Source of the DNA: Olivibacter sp. SDN3 | GTDB lineage: Bacteria > Bacteroidota > Bacteroidia > Sphingobacteriales > Sphingobacteriaceae | Direction of reading: 5' to 3' | Assembly (NCBI RefSeq): GCF_014334135.1 | Contig: NZ_CP060497.1 | Location: forward strand, 4,464,001 to 4,528,000 | DNA: 64,000 nucleotides | Shown here: positions 54,850 through 62,696 of the stretch, piece after piece | Numbering within the stretch: position 1 is the stretch's first letter | Layout of the letters: the number at the start of each line of letters is the position of its first letter | Translations under genes and position numbers: made by a program | The notes under the pieces: generated by a model | The model's database searches: none | Told to the model about the DNA's origin: nothing | The model's input: the letters and a program-made list of their open reading frames with translations, nothing else

Positions 54850-55176
54850 ATGGAAGTAAAAAAAATCAAAGATTTTGAAGATCAATGTGTCCTTCAGGAA
54901 ATTTTGAGAGTAATTGGAGGAAAATGGTCTATGTCCATTATCTATATGCTGTTTTCCGGAAAAAAACGCTTCAGCGACTTGGAACGCACCATACCTCACA
55001 TCAATACAAGGATGTTGGTGAAAGAGCTAAAGAATTTGGTGAAAAATGGAGTTGTAGTAAGAGAAGTTTTTGCAACCGTTCCACCAACGGTTGAGTATAG
55101 TTTAACCGAAAAAGGTGAAAAATTGGAGTCTATTATCAATGATATCTATAATTGGGGAGTAGAGCATTTAGACTAA
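54850..55176 (+). CDS. HxlR-family winged-helix regulator
   Basis: The 108-residue protein has the HxlR domain: LRVIGGKWSMSIIYMLFSG, FSDLERTIPHINTRMLVKEL and TVEYSLTEKGEKLESII. An N-terminal Cys (residue 14) is in the place where many HxlR/QsrR sensors react with electrophiles. Divergent 117-bp spacing to the SDR suggests mutual control. Confidence 0.92.
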   Translation: MEVKKIKDFEDQCVLQEILRVIGGKWSMSIIYMLFSGKKRFSDLERTIPHINTRMLVKELKNLVKNGVVVREVFATVPPTVEYSLTEKGEKLESIINDIYNWGVEHLD

Positions 55177-55242
55177 ATGATGTGAAGCATTTGTAGGCTT
55201 ACCAAATTTAGGACAGCATAAAATTCAGAAAAAAATAATTAA

Positions 55243-56058
55243 TTAACCCGATTCAGCGAAGAATTTTAATTCTTTGCTGAATCGGGGTTTAAATTCCCTC
55301 GGTGATTTATTGCCCAATGAACTATGGGGATGGTTATTGTTGTAGTCCTCAGTCCATTCCCATACCTTTTCTCTCATCTGGTATATATCGTTGAAATAAT
55401 AGGCGTCCAGTATATCCTCTCTGAAAAAACGGTTGAAACGCTCCACATATCCGTTCTGCATTGGTTTTCCGGGCTGCGTATATCTGATCTCTATGTGATG
55501 CCGCTGGCACCAGTTTATGAAAAGCTTCGAAAGAAATTCCGGCCCGTTATCGCACCTGATATATTTCGGTGTACCGATCTCATCCCTTAAGTTCTCCAGA
55601 GTTTCAATAACTGTACGTGCCGGAAAAGACAATCCAATATCGGAAGCCAGTGCCTCCCGGTTGCAGTCATCGATCACGTTGAATACCCGTATCCTTCTGC
55701 CATCGGTAAGCGAATCGCTCATGAAATCCATGCTCCAGCATTCATTTAGTTCCAGGGGAACCTCCAATGGGCATTTCTCCCTTCCGGGCAGGCGCTTTTT
55801 ATGTTTTCTCCTCAATTTCAGTTTCATCTGGCGGTATACGCGCAGAACCCGTTTCCTGTTCCATTTCAAGCCCTCACGGCGGATCCTGTAATAATATTCA
55901 TCGAAACCCCGGGTGGGGTATGCGACCGCAAGCTGGGAAAGTTTTCCGATCAACTCACTATCATCCCGCTTACTGCTGTAGTACCACATGGATCTGGTAA
56001 GTCCCGCAACTGCGCACGCACGCTTTATCCCGATTTTATATGAATTCATCAGATACAT
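55243..56058 (-). CDS. IS407-group transposase OrfB (DDE)
   Basis: The 271-residue protein has an HTH_21 N-terminus (GIKRACAVAGLTRSMWYYSS) and an rve core: D in CWSMDFMSDSL, D in YIRCDNGPEF and E in NGYVERFNRFFRE. Translation probably starts upstream of the listed ATG, in overlap with OrfA, as in IS407 relatives. Confidence 0.92.
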   Translation of the reverse strand: MYLMNSYKIGIKRACAVAGLTRSMWYYSSKRDDSELIGKLSQLAVAYPTRGFDEYYYRIRREGLKWNRKRVLRVYRQMKLKLRRKHKKRLPGREKCPLEVPLELNECWSMDFMSDSLTDGRRIRVFNVIDDCNREALASDIGLSFPARTVIETLENLRDEIGTPKYIRCDNGPEFLSKLFINWCQRHHIEIRYTQPGKPMQNGYVERFNRFFREDILDAYYFNDIYQMREKVWEWTEDYNNNHPHSSLGNKSPREFKPRFSKELKFFAESG

Positions 56059-56084
56059 GGCGCACTGCCGTTTGCCGGAGGGCT

Positions 56085-56351
56085 TTAGAACTTTTTTGAC
56101 AACAGGTCTTTCAGCATTTTATTGTCCAGACTCACATCCGCATACATCTGCTTTAAACGCTGGTTTTCCTGTTCAAGTTCCTTCAGGCGTTTCAGTTCCC
56201 CGCTCTCCATGCCTCCGTATTTTTTTCGCCAGTAATAAAACGTGCTCTTGTCTATGCCCAGTTCCCGGGATATATCCCCGACACTGCGGCCTCCTTCGTT
56301 CTCCTTTAATGCCTTGACGATCTGGCTCTCGCTGAATGTGTGTTTTCTCAT
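56085..56351 (-). CDS. IS407-group transposase OrfA
   Basis: The 88-residue protein has the HTH (SESQIVKALKENEGG, DISRELGIDKSTFYYWRKK YGGM) and a coiled coil (LKELEQENQRLKQMYADVSLD). It binds the IS ends. Confidence 0.9.
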   Translation of the reverse strand: MRKHTFSESQIVKALKENEGGRSVGDISRELGIDKSTFYYWRKKYGGMESGELKRLKELEQENQRLKQMYADVSLDNKMLKDLLSKKF

Positions 56352-56401
56352 GATAACAGTTAAGTTCTAAAATAACATTTTTTGGATAAATAACTGTCCT
56401 A

Positions 56402-56893
56402 TTTCCGGGGAAGGCTACAAACGACGACCTCAGTTTCTTAAAACTTGTAGAAAAAGAAGGTGAAGATTATGGTTACGCCAAATTTACGGACACAATCGAC
56501 ACCCTAATTATTGGTCGAAAAACCTATGATTATGTGCTTAGAGAAATCGGTTCTTCTCATTACGATAACGGACAGAGAGATGTTTATGTCATAACAAGAA
56601 ATCAAAGACCAAAGGTAGGTAGAACAACTTTTTACACGGGAAATCTGGCCGATTTGGTTGAAAGACTGAAATCTGAAAACGGAAAAAACATTTATTGTGA
56701 CGGTGGAGCTGAAGTAATAAATGAATTATTAAAGCACGAATTAATAGACGAGTTTATAATTTCGGTTATACCGGTTTTATTAGGTAATGGAACAAGACTT
56801 TTTAAGGACGGCAGGTCTGAACAAACGCTTGAACTCATAACTGCAAAAACATATGATACCGGGTTGACACAATTACATTACAAAAAAAAATGA
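56402..56893 (+). pseudogene. Dihydrofolate-reductase-like gene, 5'-truncated by an IS
   Basis: The RibD_C/DHFR-like frame is open from the IS end: NDDLSFLKLVEKEGEDYGYA, IDTLIIGRKTYDYV, NIYCDGGAEVINELL and IPVLLGNGTRLFKD to a normal end. The N-terminal strand with the start codon is missing and is not found left of the IS either, so the truncation predates or accompanied the IS. A product from the internal ATG at 56534 would lack half the fold. Confidence 0.85.
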
Positions 56894-57190
56894 GCCATTA
56901 ACAATATCCATCATGGTAATATATCTTCATAACAAAATAGAGACTGGAAAATTTCAGTCCGTGATATTCGCCTGCGCCAATAATATTTCGAACAGACATA
57001 CTGCTGGCTACTTTCGTTTATTTACTATTGTAACATTCTGATTTATCTAGTGCTATTTTATACGATTTAGCAGCATTAACCACTTTTTCGTAAAAAAATA
57101 ATATTTGGGTGTAGCACAAACCATAACTCATTCGTGTAATAAATGTAATGCGTATTACTTTAATTTATTAATCATTAAAAACGAATTATT
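56894..57190. other. Leader region of the graspetide cluster
   Basis: No gene. It is A/T-rich and should hold the promoter. A small dyad GTAAT-GCGT-ATTAC lies at 57145-57158, 33 bp before the precursor start, and could be an operator. No strong match to TTG-N19-TAnnTTTG is seen. Confidence 0.4.
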
Positions 57191-57361
57191 ATGGAAACTA
57201 CAAAAAGAAAGCAGCCTTTCTTCGCTAAATTTCTAGAAGGGCAAAAAACTGAAAAAGATGCTAAAAACCAGAAAGGTACGCAACAAGGATCATCTAACTT
57301 CTTTGAAGAAGGATGGGACGTAACTTTAAAATTCCCTTCTGACAGTGACGAAGGCTTATAA
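57191..57361 (+). CDS. Microviridin-type graspetide precursor peptide (56 aa)
   Basis: The peptide starts METTKRKQPFFAKFLEGQ: residues 9-18 are the microviridin leader motif PFF(A)(K/R)FLxxQ that docks on the ATP-grasp ligases. A Gln/Lys-rich linker follows. The core near the C-terminus is TLKFPSDSDE (residues 45-54), matching the TxKxPSD-acidic pattern. By analogy Thr45-Asp51 and Ser50-Asp53 would form omega-ester rings and Lys47-Glu54 an omega-amide ring, with GL left as tail. The residue at microviridin position 12 is Asp, not Glu. The two ligases follow directly, which makes the call strong. Confidence 0.93.
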   Translation: METTKRKQPFFAKFLEGQKTEKDAKNQKGTQQGSSNFFEEGWDVTLKFPSDSDEGL

Positions 57362-57390
57362 GTCTTTTAGCTGAAAGTTTTAGTATATAG

Positions 57391-57415
57391 CAAGAGGTTG
57401 GTTCCCAGCCTCTTG
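57391..57415 (+). terminator. Hairpin between precursor and ligase genes (attenuator candidate)
   Basis: Stem CAAGAGG / CCTCTTG, with a further GG/CC pairing possible, lies 30 bp after the precursor stop, followed by TTTC. It is a weak terminator at best and may lower expression of the enzymes relative to the precursor. Confidence 0.55.
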
Positions 57416-57431
57416 TTTCATAAATACCAAT

Positions 57432-58403
57432 ATGATTCTATGCATTACACATTCAAATGATTTCTATACGATTGACATTGTACAGCGGCACTTAGAAAAA
57501 TTGGGATACCAGTCATTCCGTCTCAATTCCGATAAATTTGCGATAGATTATCAGATCAATTACACTTTGCAGAAGGATGGAGAAGACTATTGCTTGTCAG
57601 ACACGGAGCAGAGTATACATGCTTCTCAAATTGAGGCGGTTTGGTATCGTAAACTATGGGATTTAATTGTGCCAAATGAGCTGGATCAAACTTATAGGTC
57701 TGTTTTTAGACAAGAATACCAAACCGCTCAACAATTGTTTATTAATAGTATTGAGCGGATTCCCTGGATAAATAATATGCAGATTGATCATGCGGTTGGT
57801 GGTGATAAACTAATGCAACTTAAAGCCGCGAGAGCAGCTGGACTTTATATTCCGCAAACGCTTTTTAGCAATGATCCAGCCATGATTAAGCACTTTTATA
57901 AAATATGTGATACTAATGTTGTGGCGAAATTACATGGATCACTTTCAAAAAGTATGGATGGCAACACCCCATTTTTTCCTACGACAAAATTAGCTGCGTC
58001 CGATTTAGAGAATCTCGAAGCAATGGCATATAGCCCAATGATTTTTCAAAAACACATAGTAAAAGCATATGAATTGAGAATTGTATATGTTGATGGCGTT
58101 TTCTTCACAGGAAAAATCCCTGCTGATGGTGATAAGATAGATTGGCGTATTGTAACGGGTAAGCCCATTCTCTGGGAACAGTATAAGCTACCGGAATTTT
58201 TAGGGCTTCGACTTACAGAAATGATGAATAAGTTAGGCTTACATTTTGGAGCTATAGATATGATAAGAAAACCCAACGGACAATATGTCTTTCTTGAGGT
58301 GAACCCTCAAGGAGAATGGGGAATGTTGCAAAAACACTTAGGCTACCCTATCGGAGAAACAATTGCTGAAAAATTGGTAGCACGTATTAAAATAAACAAA
58401 TGA
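57432..58403 (+). CDS. mvdC: MvdC/MdnB-type ATP-grasp ligase
   Basis: This 323-residue protein is of the graspetide ATP-grasp family. Visible blocks are ILCITHSNDFYTIDIVQRHLE at the N-terminus, AVWYRKLWDLIVP, GGDKLMQLKAARAAGLYIPQ, VAKLHGSLSK (ATP-binding Lys), ELRIVYVDGVFFTGKI and HFGAIDMIRKPNGQYVFLEVNPQGEW, with the metal-binding Glu and Asn. MvdC-type enzymes close the omega-amide (Lys-Glu) ring in microviridins; assignment to MvdC rather than MvdD is by resemblance. Downstream gene overlaps by ATGA. Confidence 0.92.
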   Translation: MILCITHSNDFYTIDIVQRHLEKLGYQSFRLNSDKFAIDYQINYTLQKDGEDYCLSDTEQSIHASQIEAVWYRKLWDLIVPNELDQTYRSVFRQEYQTAQQLFINSIERIPWINNMQIDHAVGGDKLMQLKAARAAGLYIPQTLFSNDPAMIKHFYKICDTNVVAKLHGSLSKSMDGNTPFFPTTKLAASDLENLEAMAYSPMIFQKHIVKAYELRIVYVDGVFFTGKIPADGDKIDWRIVTGKPILWEQYKLPEFLGLRLTEMMNKLGLHFGAIDMIRKPNGQYVFLEVNPQGEWGMLQKHLGYPIGETIAEKLVARIKINK

Positions 58404-59395
58404 GTAAAAACAAAGTACTAATAATCACGCATACTGCCGATAATACATCTGTAGACACCGTTGTAAAATATATTCATGATTTAGGAGGAGATGTTATACG
58501 CTTCGATGTTGATCGTTATCCACTTCGTACCGAACTGTCATCCCTCTTTCTGGACAATAAGTGGAAAGTTGTGCTAGCTGACGGTAAGACGTATCACGAT
58601 TTGGAAAATATAGATAGTGTATGGTATCGAAGAAGTCACTATATCGGCAAAGGCCTTAATGAATCGATGGATCAAGCTTATCTATCGGCAGCGATGGGCG
58701 AAATCAAGCGAAGCTTTTACGGAATGATTGAGGGGCTAGATTGTTTTCAGATGGAAAAGTACAGTACATATCGACGCTTAGATAGTAAAGAAGAGCAACT
58801 TAAAATAGCGGTAAAGTGCGGGATGCAAATCCCTCCAACTTGTATAACCAACTCGCCGGAAGAACTAAAGACATTCATAGAACAAGTAAAAGGGCCGGTA
58901 GTAACCAAGATGCAAAGTTCGTTTTCCTTATACAAAAAGGATAAAGAGCAGGTTGTGTTTACCAATGAAGTTCTCTCAGAACATTTAGATGAGCTAGATA
59001 GCCTGAGTTATTGTCCTATGACCTTCCAAAAGAAAATTGAAAAAAAGCTAGAGCTGCGTGTTACGATTGTTGGAGATCAACTGTTTGCTTTCAGTATTGA
59101 TTCTCAAAATAAAGAGCGTGCAAGAATTGACTGGCGGAAAGAGGGAGTAATTTTAGTCGACCATTGGAAACCGTTTAACTTACCTGCCCATATAAGGAAG
59201 CAATTACTGCAGTACATGGATACTTACAGGCTAAATTATGGAGCAATTGACCTCATTCTAACGCCTGAGGATGATTATTACTTTTTAGAGTTAAATCCCG
59301 CCGGAGAATATTTTTGGCTTGATAAGTTATGTGATCATGCTATTTCAAAACAAATAGCAAGTGTGCTTATGAATAATACGTATAGAAGGGAGTAA
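58400..59395 (+). CDS. mvdD: MvdD/MdnC-type ATP-grasp ligase
   Basis: The 331-residue protein has IITHTADNTSVDTVVKYIHD, SVWYRRSHYIGKG, VVTKMQSSFSLY, YCPMTFQKKIEKKLELRVTI, RIDWRKEG and LNYGAIDLILTPEDDYYFLE followed by LNPAGEYFWLD. These match the lactone-forming MdnC/MvdD enzymes. It would make the two omega-ester rings on Thr and Ser before the first ligase makes the amide. It starts within the stop of the first ligase gene (ATGA), so translation is coupled. It is the last gene of the cluster; no exporter or protease follows. Confidence 0.92.
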   Translation: MSKNKVLIITHTADNTSVDTVVKYIHDLGGDVIRFDVDRYPLRTELSSLFLDNKWKVVLADGKTYHDLENIDSVWYRRSHYIGKGLNESMDQAYLSAAMGEIKRSFYGMIEGLDCFQMEKYSTYRRLDSKEEQLKIAVKCGMQIPPTCITNSPEELKTFIEQVKGPVVTKMQSSFSLYKKDKEQVVFTNEVLSEHLDELDSLSYCPMTFQKKIEKKLELRVTIVGDQLFAFSIDSQNKERARIDWRKEGVILVDHWKPFNLPAHIRKQLLQYMDTYRLNYGAIDLILTPEDDYYFLELNPAGEYFWLDKLCDHAISKQIASVLMNNTYRRE

Positions 59396-59593
59396 ATAGG
59401 CTATAAAGCCCTGTACGTACCTAGCAAAAGATTGTCCGGTTTTTACAATTTAACCTCGTATAGGTGTTGGATATTTGTAGCATAAACATATATATATTCT
59501 CGTATTGTAGTAACCTAAGCGTAAGAATATGATGTAGCACTCACTGATGTTATGAAAAAGTAGCTCAATAAATAACACATTAATGCCATATAC
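59396..59593. other. Gap between ligase and TfoX-domain genes
   Basis: A/T-rich; no gene or clear terminator seen. Confidence 0.4.
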
Positions 59594-59857
59594 ATGAAAA
59601 CTGTCAATAGTTTAAGCGGGGCCAAAAACATAGGCAAAACAATTGCAAGGAAACTAAACGAAATAGGCGTTTATACCCTAACGGATTTAAGAAAAATGAC
59701 CTCTGTGAGTGCTTACCGGCAGATCTGCAAAAGATATCCGAATGAGACAATTCCAGTATGTTACTATTTATATTCCTTGCAGGGCGCAATACTTAATATC
59801 GACTGGAGAAATTTGCCGGAAAATATCAAGCAAACGCTGAAAGATGAAATTATTTGA
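59594..59857 (+). CDS. TfoX/Sxy C-terminal-domain protein
   Basis: The 87-residue protein is a stand-alone TfoX_C domain: LSGAKNIGKTIARKLNEIGVYTLTDLRK (helix-hairpin-helix) and YYLYSLQGAILNIDWRNLPE. The domain occurs in Sxy competence regulators but here lacks the N-terminal part, so regulation of competence is not implied. It is in the same orientation as the graspetide genes, but 198 bp away. Confidence 0.85.
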   Translation: MKTVNSLSGAKNIGKTIARKLNEIGVYTLTDLRKMTSVSAYRQICKRYPNETIPVCYYLYSLQGAILNIDWRNLPENIKQTLKDEII

Positions 59858-59987
59858 TAGCGTTACTTGCAGCCTAATGAAGATCCTACAAAAAATAATC
59901 CATTTATATCAATAAAATGACATCAAGTAAGCCAACAAATTGATTTATAGTCTAAAGTAAAAAAAGCAGTTTTTTTTATCTGTAAAA

Positions 59988-60019
59988 TTTGGTAGATATT
60001 ATCAAAAAATATACCTTTG
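59988..60019 (+). promoter_or_regulatory. Bacteroidota sigma-A promoter before tRNA-Lys
   Basis: TTTG, a 20-nt spacer and TACCTTTG match TTTG-N19/20-TAnnTTTG. It lies about 100 bp before the tRNA. Confidence 0.75.
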
Positions 60020-60122
60020 CAGCCGTTAACAGTTCAGAAAATAAAATATAATTCTGAATAAAATAAGTTAACGTTATATTAATTTCAGCTTCCTTTTTAA
60101 ATTAAGAGAGTTGTTATTGAAG

Positions 60123-60195
60123 GATTCCGTAGCTCAGCTGGTAGAGCAATACACTTTTAATGTATGGGTCCTGGGTTCGAATCCCAGCGGGATCA
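60123..60195 (+). tRNA. tRNA-Lys (anticodon UUU), second copy
   Basis: Same 73-nt sequence as 7686-7758, in the opposite orientation. Acceptor GATTCCG / CGGGATC, anticodon TTT. CCA is not encoded. A terminator follows. Confidence 0.96.
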
Positions 60196-60200
60196 CAAAA

Positions 60201-60228
60201 AGCCTCACAGAAACGTGGGGCTTTTGTT
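60201..60228 (+). terminator. Terminator after tRNA-Lys
   Basis: Stem AGCCTCAC / GTGGGGCT with a 6-nt loop, followed by TTTTGTTG. Confidence 0.75.
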
Positions 60229-60450
60229 GTTTATAGCTGGGATGCAGAACTGGAAAATGCAATTATAAAAAAGGCGGTAGCCTTCTTCTGAGTAATTTCT
60301 ACTGCTCCTGCGCCTATTGGTATATTACTGAATACACTAACACGCAATAATTCTGCTTTCTTACCGTCAGTCATCGCGCTAATATACAAGCGATCGCATC
60401 ATTTCAAATATAATTTTAGAGATACTCATTTAAATACATATATTTAAGGT

Positions 60451-60624
60451 ATGGATATTTTCAACGGCGAGAGCATTGTCAGTTTTTTTGACAGGTTCAA
60501 AGATGATCATGATTGTTTAGTCTATTTAGCAGAAGGCAAGGCATCATTTGGCTATTCGTGCGTTAAAAACGGGCATACGAAATATACTGTTCGAAATTTG
60601 ACAACCTTATTTCAAGAATGGTAA
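60451..60624 (+). pseudogene. N-terminal relic of an IS1595-like transposase
   Basis: The 57-residue frame reads IVSFFDRFKDDHDCLVYLAE and FGYSCVKNGHTKYTVRNL, like the start of IS1595-family transposases (D.CxxYLxxxxW and a Cys-rich zinc finger). Only the first zinc-binding part is left; the DDE domain is absent. Confidence 0.6.
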
Positions 60625-60692
60625 AACATAAAAACCTGTCCTATAGTAATATCATAATAAGTAACTAAGTGAATAGCTCTATATAATTTTTT

Positions 60693-61964
60693 ATGAATAC
60701 ACCTGTTCCAGAATATCTCGCAAACCTACTCTATAATTGTAAAGCCAACGGTGGTGGACAACTCGCGGATTACATACCTGAGCTAGCTTCAGCTGACCCG
60801 AATAAACTTGCAGTTGCATTAACTACTTTAGACGGTTTGGTGTATAGCGCTGGTGATGACGAATATGAATTTAGCATACAGTCAATCTCCAAAGCTTTTA
60901 CCTATGCTTATGTAATTGAAGAGCTTGGGCTAGACACGGTACTGAAGAAAGTCGGAGTCGAACCATCTGGCGAAGCTTTTAACGAAATTTCGCTGGATCA
61001 ATCAGAAGATCGGCCAAAGCCAAAAAATCCAATGATTAATTCAGGTGCAATTACCACACATTCACTTATTGCCAACGCCGATAACACCTGTAGAGCTGAA
61101 ATAATACGAAAATTTTTCAGTGAATTAGCAGGACGAGAATTATCATTTGATATGTCTATTTTTCAATCCGAGATGAATACAGCGTATCGAAATTTGTCGA
61201 TCGGTTATTCTTTACGTAATGTCAGTATTCTGGAGAGCGATCCCACTGAAATCATTGAAAGCTATATCAAACAGTGTTCTATCAATGTTACTGTGAAAGA
61301 TTTGGTCAATATGATCAGTGTATTGGTAAATGATGGTATTCTGCCCCGAACAGGTGAGCGAATTCTTAGCCATAAAACAGTCCGTCAAGTATTAACTGTA
61401 ATGACCACGTGCGGCATGTACGATGCAGCAGGAGATTGGCTCGCCAACGTCGGCATTCCTGCCAAAAGTGGGGTAGCCGGGGGAATTATCGGCGTATTAC
61501 CCGGTCAGGTTGGCCTGGCAGTATTTTCGCCTAAGCTTGACGGTCACGGCAACAGTGTACGTGGTATCGACATAATGCAACAATTGTCCAACGATATGGG
61601 TTTACACCTGTTGGAAGGTGTTCCATCATCAAGAGTCATTGTACACGATCAGTCCGTTGTTCGGACGAAACCAGAGGTTAAAGTGTATAAATTACAAGGT
61701 GTTCTGCAATTCACCGAAGCTGAGCGACTGCTACGTATTTTGCAAGATGAAGACAAGAGTGATAATATTATCGTATTTGATCTAAGTCATATTTCCTTGG
61801 TGAATGATGTAGGTCGTCGTATGTTTCTCGATGGCATTGACCGGCTGAGAGCTGATGGGCATGATGTTGCATTGATAGACCCCGATCTCGTATTGCGTGA
61901 TGCGAAAACACCGCGAAAATTTGTGCCGAAAATTTATCAAGATATCCAGGAAGTCCTAAATTAA
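60693..61964 (+). CDS. glsA: Glutaminase A fused to a C-terminal STAS domain
   Basis: The 423-residue protein has a full serine-dependent glutaminase domain (residues about 10-310) with the SxxK motif FSIQSISKAF, NPMINSGAI and GVAGGIIGVLPGQVGLAVFSP. Then a STAS domain (about 325-423) with VYKLQGVLQFTEAERLLRIL and VFDLSHISLVNDVGRRMF. The enzyme turns glutamine into glutamate and ammonia. The STAS part may bind nucleotides or partner proteins. Upstream is a transposase relic; downstream an IS. Confidence 0.93.
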   Translation: MNTPVPEYLANLLYNCKANGGGQLADYIPELASADPNKLAVALTTLDGLVYSAGDDEYEFSIQSISKAFTYAYVIEELGLDTVLKKVGVEPSGEAFNEISLDQSEDRPKPKNPMINSGAITTHSLIANADNTCRAEIIRKFFSELAGRELSFDMSIFQSEMNTAYRNLSIGYSLRNVSILESDPTEIIESYIKQCSINVTVKDLVNMISVLVNDGILPRTGERILSHKTVRQVLTVMTTCGMYDAAGDWLANVGIPAKSGVAGGIIGVLPGQVGLAVFSPKLDGHGNSVRGIDIMQQLSNDMGLHLLEGVPSSRVIVHDQSVVRTKPEVKVYKLQGVLQFTEAERLLRILQDEDKSDNIIVFDLSHISLVNDVGRRMFLDGIDRLRADGHDVALIDPDLVLRDAKTPRKFVPKIYQDIQEVLN

Positions 61965-62140
61965 TCGTATCCAATACTGCATTTTTATCTTTCCTACTTT
62001 GGTAGGAATTTGAGGCTGTTTAGGTTGATTATCCTTTTCTGCATTCAAATCATGCTGGCAGGGGCGTTCTTTCAATTGCTTCAATCGCCTCAAATCTTCC
62101 AATAAGCGGCGTGTGTCACATACCAGCAAATTCACAAAAG
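61965..62140. other. Short gap between glsA and the IS1182-like element
   Basis: No supported gene. A minus-strand frame gives TRRLLEDLRRLKQLKERPC, which may be a relic, but I do not recognise it. Confidence 0.35.
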
Positions 62141-62249
62141 GAGCTGTCTAAAAAGCCCTATTAATAGAAGATCCCCGATACTGAAAAAGTGTCGGGGATT
62201 TTTATTTTTTGTCCTAAAAAACAGTTATTTTTAGGTGCACCCAAACAAT

Positions 62250-62666
62250 ATGGCAAACATACTATTCAAAGCATTACCGTCCAACAGTCCGAGCCTGTTT
62301 CCGGAAGATATTTTTGCAAAGATCCCAGAGAACCACCCGGTACGTCTGGTAAATGCAGTGGTTGACAGACTGAACATCGACCACATCATAGGACAGTACA
62401 AAGGTGGCGGCACGAGCAGTTTCCATCCGCGTATGATGATCAAAGTGCTGTTCTATGCCTATCTGGGCAACATCTATTCGTGCCGCAGGATAGAAAAGGC
62501 CTTACAGGAGAATATCTATTTCATGTGGCTTTCGGGCCACAGTGCACCGGATTACCGAACGATCAACCACTTCCGTGGCAAAAGACTTAAAGGGCATATC
62601 CATTCCCTTTTTGCCGATGTTGTCCGTTTGCTTGCCGAACTGGGCTATGTAAGCCTAAAGGTCCAG
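62250..62666 (+). pseudogene. IS1182-family transposase, 5' part (interrupted)
   Basis: The frame from 62250 has DRLNIDHIIGQYKGGG, MIKVLFYAYLGNIYSCRRIEKAL and FMWLSGHSAPDYRTINHFRG, the N-terminal region of IS1182-type transposases. It continues with codons at 63921-64000 after removal of the IS3 copy and one CCAG, in frame. The insertion inactivates it. Confidence 0.9.
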
Positions 62667-62696
62667 TGGAATTGCAACTTAAAATAGGAGACTTTT

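Larger units (their letters stand above)
55210..56400 (-). mobile_element. IS3-family element, IS407-like group, with ATTT target duplication
   Basis: 1191 bp bounded by AGGACAG / CTGTCCT inverted ends and flanked by ATTT on both sides (55206-55209 and 56401-56404). It carries OrfA (56085-56351) and OrfB (55243-56058). A hairpin CCCGATTCAGC / GCTGAATCGGG at 55247-55286 lies at the end of OrfB and may terminate transcription. Not related to the 1250-bp IS3 copies. Confidence 0.88.

Noticed and set aside
7686-60195. The two tRNA-Lys(UUU) genes as attL/attR of one 52-kb element
   Set aside because: They are inverted, both complete with promoter and terminator, so they do not fit direct att repeats of a single integration.
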